Below, piece by piece: positions 56,663-64,000 of a stretch of DNA of 64,000 nt. Position 1 is the stretch's first letter. Each line of letters starts with the position of its first letter. The stretch covers positions 248,001 to 312,000 of the forward strand of contig MCGT01000016.1 in assembly GCA_002104935.1 (NCBI GenBank), in the 5' to 3' direction. The position numbers and the translations under genes were made by a program. The stretch comes from Hesseltinella vesiculosa (taxonomy: Eukaryota; Mucoromycota; Mucoromycetes; Mucorales; Cunninghamellaceae). The notes under the pieces were generated by a model. The model worked only from the letters and a program-made list of their open reading frames with translations. It had not been told where the DNA came from and ran no database searches.

Positions 56663-59354
56663 ATGGGTCAAGGTCAGATTGCTTTACCTGTGGATAATCC
56701 CACTGAAAAATGGTACCAGAATGTACACAACTGGTTCCGTAGTAAATCGGATGAAGAAGCACCATTGCTCGCTGGTGCTGGCGCTGGCACGAACAGCCAA
56801 CGCTACAACTACAAGCGTATCGCCGTGGCCATCACCCTGACAACCGGCGCCATTGCATTTGTTGCTTTTGGTATTTGCCAGTACAATCATCGTAAGAACC
56901 ACCTTTCCTTAAAAGAAACCCCTGTTCTTGGTCGTGCTCATAACCTGTTTATTTAAAAAAAGGTGCCACGCCTCGTCTCCCCAGCCGGCCTCTGACTGCT
57001 CAAGAAGAATTGTTCTTGACGTTACCTGAAGCCGACCGGATCCACGAAAACCTGCGTGTTTATACATCGGAAGCACACTTGGCTGGCACAGAAAGCGACT
57101 ACGCCCAAGCAGTCTGGACCAAGGATCGTTTTGAAGAATATGGCATTGAAGCTGAGCTATCCACTTACTATCCTCTGCTCAACTACCCCATCCACCGCAG
57201 CCTAGCCCTGATATCAGGCCCCGAAGAACTGAGATATGAAGCTAGCCTTCGTGAAGACCCTGTCGAAGAAGATGAAACAAGTCTGAATCCGGATGCTGTG
57301 CCCACTTTCCACGGTAAGGTATCCACACGAACCTCCTCTTTGATTGGCCTGCTCAACCCTTTTTTCTCATAGGCTATTCCAAGAACGGCACAGCCAAGGG
57401 CCGAGTGATTTACGCAAACTACGGTACGCTCAAGGATTTCCAGTTCTTGGTTGACCAAGGTGTTGAAGTCCAAGGCACGATTGCTTTGATGCGCTATGGC
57501 GGCTCCTTCCGTGGTTTGAAATTGCGTGCTGCTGAAAAGTTTGGCTGCGTGGGTGCTTTGATTGTAAGTGGATCTCTCCTGGCATAAGAAAAATCTCACG
57601 CAAAAAAATCTTTCTTAACCGTTTTTAGTACAGCGATCCTATTGACGACGGTGCCCTCAATAAAGAAGGATTCCCATTCATGCATGATGCCAAGCCCTAC
57701 CCAGAAGGTCCATGGCGCTCAGAAAGCTCCGCTCAGCGTGGCTCCGTGCAATACTTGTCTCTCTTGGCTGGTGATCCCTTGACGCCCGGTTATGCCGCCA
57801 CCAAGGATGCACCCCGCATCAAGCGTGAAGACAGCCCTGCCATGACTCAAATCCCCTCGTTGCCCTTGTCGTTCCGCGACGCCCTGCCTCTGCTCAAAGC
57901 TACCCAAGGCCATGGCGTGATCCGTGAGGAGGACTGGAAAGGCGGACTGGACTCGATCGATTACTACTCTGGCCCTACTTTGGGCGAAGTCGAGCTGGTC
58001 AACCACGTGGATGACAAGATCACGCCTATTTGGAATGTCATCGGCCGCATCAACGGCACCGACGAAGCGGACAAGGCAGTCATCATTGGCAACCACCGTA
58101 AGTTTTTATATTCTTGACACGAGTGACTTCTCACCTAGGAGTGATAGGTGATGCCTGGGTATATGGTGCCGTCGACCCCTCCTCTGGGTCCAGCGTTCTT
58201 GTAAGCAACCTCTTTTTTTTTTTTTTTTTTTTGGCTAGCTTATCCTCACCCTGCCATCTTGGCTTTAGCTTGAAATTGCTCGCTCGTTTGGGGAATTGCT
58301 CAAGACAGGTTGGAAACCTCGCCGTACGATTATTTTTGGCTCGTGGGACGCTGAAGAATACGGCCTTGTTGGTTCAACCGAATGGGTAGAAGACAACCGC
58401 GAATGGCTCGACAAGGAAGGTGCTGTGTATGTCAACATGGATACTGCCGTCAGCGGCGTTCATTTCGAGGCCAGTGCTTCGCCCTCGCTGAACCCATTGC
58501 TTTATGAAATCACCAAGCACGTGACCGACCCTCGGACAAACCTGAATGTGTAAGCGGCAAAAGAGAGGAAAACATGACGAGTGGATGAACTCACCAAATA
58601 GAATAGCTACGACGCTTGGTCCAACATCACGACCGAAGGAAAGGGTGGCAAGCCGGTGGTGGGCAAGCTGGGATCAGGCTCCGATTTCACGGCCTTTTTG
58701 GATCATCTTGGTATCACCAGTGTGGATGTGAGCTTCCACGGTGACTATGGTGTGTACCACAGCAACTACGACAGCTTCCACTGGATGGAAAAATTCGGTG
58801 ACCCTACCTTTGAATACCATGCTGCCATGGCCCGCATTGCTGGCTCACTGGTGTTGCGCCTGGCAGACGAGCGTGTGCTTCCTCTGTACCCTACCGACTA
58901 TGCCGCCGAATTGATCAAGTACACTGCTGACATTGAGAAATATGCTGGCAAGACCTTTAGCGAATTGCATGGCGCCCTCAAGCGTATGGTCCGTCGCAGC
59001 AATCGCTTTGAAAACACCTTGGGTCGCCTGGAAAAGAAGCTTGCCAAATACTCTGACTTGAAAGACTCTGAATTGCCCGAAGACCTTGCCGCTCAAGTAG
59101 CCACCGTCAATGAACAGCTGGTTCGATTTGAACGTGGTTTCCTTGATCCCAAGGGTATTCAATCCCGCCCCTGGTTCAAGCATGTGGTTTATGCCCCCTC
59201 GCTCTGGGAAGGCTACTCTAGCCAGACCTTTGCTGCTATTGCTGAAGCTGTGGATGAAAACGATGACAAGCAAGTGGATTATGCTGCTCACCGTGCTGCC
59301 AAGTTCATCAAAAAAGCATCCAAGAGTCTTAAAAGCCATGACTCTCACCATTAA
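56663..59354 (+). CDS. Glutamate carboxypeptidase II-like M28 metallopeptidase (type II membrane protein)
   Basis: The M28B family (folate hydrolase, NAALADase, yeast Vps70/Tre1-like) removes C-terminal Glu or acts in vacuolar sorting. Seven exons (56663-56891, 56963-57313, 57373-57563, 57629-58097, 58148-58200, 58269-58549, 58607-59354) give 773 residues. A cytosolic N-terminus precedes the membrane helix IAVAITLTTGAIAFVAFGIC. The PA domain carries GRVIYANYGTLKDF and GTIALMRYGGSFRGLK. Zinc ligands look complete: IGNHRDAWVYGAVDPSSG (His, Asp), SWDAEEYGLVGS (Glu pair), VNMDTAVSG (Asp) and YHSNYDSFHW (His). The C-terminal TFR-type dimerisation domain is present. The splice into DAWVYG is confirmed by the metal-site motif. 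The enzyme should be active. Confidence 0.96.
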
Positions 59355-59375
59355 CGGTTCGAATGAGAGATGCCA

Positions 59376-59389
59376 AAATAAATAAAATG
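59376..59389 (+). terminator. AATAAA-type polyadenylation signal after the M28 gene
   Basis: Overlapping AATAAATAAA occur about 25 nt after the stop codon, followed by an A run. The spacing fits a fungal 3' end signal. Confidence 0.4.
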
Positions 59390-59502
59390 CGGAGCATCAC
59401 CAAAAAAAAAAAAAAAAAAAGCTGATTTGCCTTTTTTTGCGTATTTTTTTCTTTTTTTTTTTTCTTCACGCACTTCAACGTTTTCCATACTGTATTTCGT
59501 TG

Positions 59503-61854
59503 ATGACCAGCCCACATCGCATCCCTCCATACAGTGCTGGTAAACACCAACGACATCTTGGATCTCTGCCACATGAACCGTCATCCTATGAAAGTACGCG
59601 GACCGATCTTAGCCTTGACAGCAACAATATTATTATCGAGGATCAGTGGATTGTGCTTGGCCGAATTGGCCAAGGATCCTTTGGTGAGGTCTTTGAAGGT
59701 AATGCTAAATGGCTCTCTCTTAAATGACAATGATGAAATAGGGGAATGAGACATACAAGGTCAATGAATGAATGATTACGACCCTTGTGGATGGATAAAG
59801 AGAATCACACTCACGGTCTTTGTTCAATCAGTGCGAGATCTAGATACTGGCCGTCATTATGCTATCAAACGAGAACCCATGAAAACACGCCATCGTCAAC
59901 TTGGTCATGAAAATATGATGTATGATTTCCTAGCTGGTGGGAGTAAGCAGCAAAACAAATGCAAAAAATCATTGCTTTCTTGCACAGCTCACCGGTTTTC
60001 TCTTTGAACCCAAGTCGGTATACCTCAATGTCACTGGCATGGGCAATATGACGGTTTTGATTGCCTGGTGATGGATCTCCTTGGCCCAAGCTTGAATCAA
60101 GTACGTGGCAGTGTATCTGATATGCCACTGGAAGTGGTTGTTGACCTGGGCTGTCAAATGGTAAGTCCCAAAGAAAAAAAAAACTGTATCATGTTTTATT
60201 TTTCAATAACCTACTACCTTTTTTATAGGTGTCCATTATGGAACATGTGCACCATCGCGGGGTGTTGTACCGTGATATTAAACCAGAAAACTTTCTATTT
60301 GGTCCCAAGAGCTTTTTGCCCGAGCCTGAGATGGTGGAAACAATAGATGCTTCGGGCATGCCACTCCTGAACTACAGGACCCCGACGTGGCAGCAGCTGT
60401 TTGAACAAGTGTGGCCTAACAAGGCATGTGCCAAACTGTGGCTGGTCGACTACGGCCTGGCAACATTCTGGAAAGACCCAGACACCGGCAAGGTCACGAG
60501 CGAGCCTGGTAAGCATATGCGCAACAAAATCGGTACGGCCAGGTACGCCTCCATTAACGTGCACCGTGGCAAGGCTCACTCTCGGCGCGACGATCTTGAA
60601 AGCATCAGCTACATCATACTGGACCTCCTGCTCGGCACTTTACCCTGGACTGGCATTCAAGCAAAGAATTCCAAGGCGGGCTGGGACCGCATGCGGCAGC
60701 TCAAGGTAGATACCTTTATGATGGACCTGTGCGCTGGCCTGCCCGAAGGCGTGCTCCGGTTTATTGAATACTCTCGGAAACTGGAATTCAATGACGAGCC
60801 CGATTACGAAAAAATGCGTCAATTCCTCCATGGCAGCCTTCCTGGCGGGAAGTACGCCTCGCTTGTCCGCACTCCCTTTGGTAACACCACCAAGCCGGCC
60901 GAATCCTATGCCAACGAGTTCCAAGACCCAGAATTCCCGCGCCATCCACCTGTCACTCTGCCTGGCGACACAGGTGCCTCAACTCAACCGCCATTTACTG
61001 CTCAGCCAATCCCAGGCACCCAGGACGACCCAATGTTCACCATGGACGAAGATTTGGCCATGCAGCTGAACCATACCCACCTGAATCCATCCACCGCCAA
61101 CAGAACCCATTCTCCCCGGACCAAGCTCGATCCGGACCATCGCCATCACCGAGGCTCCAATGCCCAGCAGCACGAGCATCGGAACACCCATCATCGCACT
61201 AGCCTATCTTCGTCTTACAAGGATTTGCTGAAGCGCAATAAGCCGAAAAAAGTGGGTTGGAACACGTACAAGCATGACTTGCAACCATGGGATCCGCAGA
61301 CAGACTGGGCCAAGGACGAAGAGGAGACAACCGATGCGGCCTCTAGATCCTGGGGCGACGATCAACCACATCGACAGTGGGGTGATGCACCATCCAATGG
61401 CAATGGCGATCATGGCTGGGCTAGCCAACTGGACGTTTCCTCGACGCACACTGACTCGATTGATCAAGCATGGCAACAGCAACAACAGCCTTTGGCAACA
61501 TGGGGCCAAGCACCTGCTTCTTTTAACTTGCAGCAAACTCCTCAGGAACCTTGGATGGCCAATACCCGTGATTTCGGCTATTCTCAGCCAAAGCCCCGTC
61601 ATCGCTCATCTCAACATCCTCGGTCTCGCATTTCATCCAGTGATAGCAATCATCCATCAAGCAACCAAAACGCGCACGTCACGCCTCCCAGCTCACGCCA
61701 CGCCCGGCCTCCTTCAAAAAACCGCAACCATTCGCGACGCCCCAGCCAGAATGGTAATACGAACAAGACTTCTGCTTCTGCATCCTCTCCCTTGTCCTCT
61801 CAACTACCTCCATCCAGCAAACCTGGCCGCCGCCCGCTTTCCTACCAATCATAG
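59503..61854 (+). CDS. Casein kinase 1-like protein kinase with long disordered C-terminus
   Basis: This is a CK1-superfamily Ser/Thr kinase. Four exons (59503-59698, 59832-59942, 60015-60160, 60229-61854) give 692 residues. The kinase domain (about 50-360) has the glycine loop GRIGQGSFGEVFE, ATP-lysine HYAIKRE, the catalytic loop YRDIKPENFLFG, the metal loop DYGLAT in place of DFG, the CK1 motif KIGTARYASINVHRG, and SRRDDLESISYIILDLLLGT (truncated at 20). An insert between the catalytic loop and DYG (SFLPEPEMVETIDASG...) is longer than in standard CK1. The last 330 residues are Pro/His/Ser/Gln-rich and disordered (HRHHRGSNAQQHEH). There is no C-terminal prenyl motif, so the yeast Yck type is unlikely. 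Hrr25/CK1-delta or a divergent member is possible. Confidence 0.93.
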
Positions 61855-62086
61855 ATAACCACAAGATATCATTACCCTTTCGCTCTCCTTGACCACATTG
61901 CCAGCCTGTATCTATGCTTTTTAATTAGCTGATGGGAGCAAGAAGAAGGAAATGCCTCATCAAAAATAAAAATAAATGCTGTATGTACTCATTGCCTCCT
62001 TTTTTTAATAACTTTGTTTTTTTTTTAAATTAAAGCAAAGACGTAAAGGTGCTGTTGTTACAAAAAGGAAGATCCTGGAAAAAAGG
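61855..62086. other. Convergent spacer between the kinase and chitin deacetylase genes
   Basis: Tail-to-tail region with AAATAAAAATAAATG after the kinase stop (about 61960-61980). It should hold both 3' ends. No gene was seen. Confidence 0.4.
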
Positions 62087-63121
62087 TTATTGGTACGGGC
62101 GGGGGTCATCCAAGCAATCTGCCACTGTCGTCATTTTGTAGCCTCGAGTGCGTAGTTGTCCGACCAACCAAGGAATCAATTCAGGCCCAGTTTGGTAGTG
62201 CACGTCATGCATCAATGCAATATGTGACCCGGTAGGCAGAGGGGTAGGTTTGGAAACTTCGGGCTTGCTACTAATGGCTGCTGGCGTTACCTGGGCTTTT
62301 GGATCCTCGTCTTTAAATGCTTGCACAAACACGCGCTCATTGACTGTTGCATTATGATTGATATAATCCTTGGAGTCTAGATCCCACAGTACCATTCTAT
62401 ATGCCGTTTTATAAAACGTCAGTCCTTCACTTCGAGGGGAGGGGGGGGGACAGGGTGGTGTTTGTTCTTATTTACTCATAACCCAGATTTCCCAACGTGG
62501 CTTGAGTTGCGTCGTCATAAGCACCATTTGGGGGGCGCATGTCTAAATGAAGGAAAAAAAGGGGAGGCAGTCAATCCCCGGGCTTCTTATTTCTTGAAAA
62601 AGGCAATATTTTTTTACACCGCGGTCGCTCTTGGATGGCCTCATAGATCAGGTCGGACATCATATTCATTTCGTCTATGATTTCGTCTTCGGTCAGGTCG
62701 GTCAGGATTTGATGGGTAAAAGTGTGGCTGGCAACTTGATGGCCACTCGAATGCATAAACCTCACATGATCCATGTACGTTTTTTCACCGTCTGAAGTTA
62801 GGGTGCTGTCAGTCGCCACGTCTCTTCAGGGAAAATAAAAAGAAGAAAAAGCGAGGGTCAGATCAGGGTGCTCCTGTCTTAATGGGTCTTGGATACTCAC
62901 ACCCAGTTTTTTCCGTTGATAAAAAAAGTGGCGTGGACATTTTGTTCGTTGAGATATTTGATCAAGTCCCAAGTTTGGTTATATGGGCCATCATCGACAG
63001 TGATGGCAAACGTTCCAGGTACAGTGCAGGTAGAATGGATGGTGGCTGGTGCTCGCCGGTACAAGGGCGAGGCATTGGACAGGACTACCAGCAAAGCGAA
63101 GGCGTATAACAGCAAATGCAT
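62087..63121 (-). CDS. Chitin deacetylase (polysaccharide deacetylase, CE4/NodB family)
   Basis: CE4 enzymes remove acetyl groups from chitin at the cell surface to make chitosan, a major wall polymer of mucoralean fungi. Four exons (62901-63121, 62618-62823, 62476-62542, 62087-62396) give 267 residues. A signal peptide (MHLLLYAFALLVVLSNASP) precedes the NodB domain. Motif 1 is AITVDDGPYN (catalytic base Asp and metal Asp), motif 2 HTFTHQ (metal histidines), motif 3 RYMRPPNGAYDD, and motif 5 IALMHDVHYQT. The exon-2 to exon-3 splice rebuilds RYMRPPNG, confirming it. No GPI tail or chitin-binding module is seen. The protein is short, so a secreted enzyme is likely. Confidence 0.94.
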
Positions 63122-63849
63122 CGAGGACGGTCGCGTGGAAAAAAAAACCAAGGCAAAAAAGAGAGAGAGGAAAAATGGAATGAAAAACGGAAATCGAATA
63201 AAATACAATAAAAAGGAGTTGCTTTTCATTTTTGGCTCACGTCCCCATGCTCTTCCTTTGCCCTCGCTCCCTTTTTTTTTTTTTTTCTTGCATTTTGTTG
63301 TTGTGTATCGAAAGGTACAGGGCAGTCTTGAGGATTATAAAACAAATGTAAATCCCCACGGTCACATTCTTCTTCACTTCTTTTTCCTAATGAAACAATG
63401 CTAGCCTTCAGGGCGACGCAGGGCAAATCCGTCTGTGCATTTTTGCCCTACATCATCAAAGAAAAAGGCATTTCCTTTTTTGGCCAAGGCAGCAAAAATA
63501 AACTGTCTCGGGGGGGGGGGCGTTGCATCGAATGTTGCACAATAAGTTTAAAGAGGATCATCCAAGAAATGTAGTAACTAATAAATAGACACTTTGTCTG
63601 GACTTTCGATCTATCCACAGCAATCCGTCTTGCAAGGAAATGTAAAAAAAGGAGAACAGCCCCCCTATTTTATTTTATGCCGCTCGCCCGAGATCAAAAA
63701 AAAAAAAAATCCAGCTCACCCAAAAAATGTCAAACGACCATGTCAGATGAAGGTCCCACATGACCTATCTTTGTTTTGTGTGATCTGATGCCACAGAATT
63801 CAGAAATCCTTTTTCTTTTTTGCGTTTTCTCTCAAGTTATTTGTATAAT
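63122..63849. other. Spacer between the chitin deacetylase gene and the right-edge gene
   Basis: This holds the promoter of the chitin deacetylase, including T and A runs and a G run of ten at 63512-63521, and the leader of the partial gene at the right edge. No gene was seen. Confidence 0.4.
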
Positions 63850-64000
63850 ATGGGCTCTGTAGTATCGCTCATTCGCGATGTGATTCGCTCTGTTTTCCAC
63901 CTGGTAGAAACCGTCATCACCAGCGTCTTCAGGTCTGTTCCTTTGCTCTGCCGAAGAAAGGGGTCGATTGACCACTCTTCATTGTTTATAGCCTGATTCA
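63850..64000 (+). CDS. Start of an unidentified small-protein gene, cut by the window edge
   Basis: The exon 63850-63932 starts MGSVVSLIRDVIRSVFHLVE, followed by TVITSVFS across a GT-AG intron into 63992. The sequence is amphipathic and hydrophobic. The peptide is reminiscent of short membrane-associated proteins. Only about 31 residues are visible, so no family can be named. Splice sites (AG|GTCTGT and TTTATAG) are plausible. Confidence 0.5.

Noticed and set aside
59355..59372. GGTTCGAAT-like T-loop of a tRNA
   Set aside because: No matching acceptor, D or anticodon stems around it.

Overview
The window looks like nuclear DNA of a filamentous fungus, most likely an early-diverging mucoralean (Mucoromycota). 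Protein-coding genes are dense on both strands and split by short GT-AG introns (mostly 45-70 nt) whose 3' ends are often long T runs. Orphan A/T homopolymers fill the spacers. A UDP-glucose dehydrogenase and a chitin deacetylase fit a cell wall rich in glucuronate and chitosan, but two genes cannot prove this. No rRNA, tRNA, CRISPR, organellar or bacterial operon structure was seen. All exon models were built by hand from splice signals, frame continuity and protein-family recognition. Most multi-exon models close exactly in frame.

Layout. 1-3.4 kb: an unrecognised minus-strand gene with an in-frame stop, a 164-bp tandem duplication and a decayed DDE transposase. 3.4-10.1 kb, all minus: UDP-glucose 6-dehydrogenase, a doubtful small basic protein, MBF1, a LITAF-domain protein and an eight-exon nuclear-type protein. 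10.1-12.6 kb: a second transposase fossil and a dispersed repeat. 12.6-20.8 kb: a BCS1-like AAA ATPase (+), a Zn2Cys6 regulator (-) and ATG9 (+). 21.5-32 kb: a Sel1-repeat protein, a cytochrome P450, thymidylate synthase (-), a monopolin Csm1/Pcs1 protein and a polyglutamine-rich putative DNA-binding protein. 32-40.4 kb: a protein with a PP1-docking-like motif, a Pcl-type cyclin (+), thioredoxin and a 14-exon dipeptidyl aminopeptidase. 40.9-48.5 kb: a small doubtful gene, a JmjC-ZZ protein (+), a four-helix membrane protein (+), TIM10 and a Pho80-type cyclin. 49.4-53 kb: a SAP30-like subunit and a Topors-like RING protein on a shared 138-bp promoter region, then an arrestin-like adaptor. 53-54.6 kb: broken coding fragments and the second copy of the dispersed repeat. 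55-63.1 kb: a FetB/ALS3-type (UPF0014) permease, an M28 glutamate carboxypeptidase, a casein-kinase-1-like kinase and a chitin deacetylase. A new gene begins at 63850 and runs off the end.

The genes are mostly housekeeping or regulatory and do not form a physical pathway cluster. Themes that recur are cell wall (UGDH, chitin deacetylase, possibly the Sel1 protein), mitochondria (BCS1-like, TIM10), chromatin and transcription (MBF1, Zn2Cys6, JmjC, SAP30-like, the polyQ protein) and phosphate/cell-cycle type cyclins. I do not see a clear new multi-gene system. The most unusual single items are the polyQ protein with a C/C/H/H module, the P450 lacking a normal I-helix motif, and the eukaryotic UPF0014 permease.
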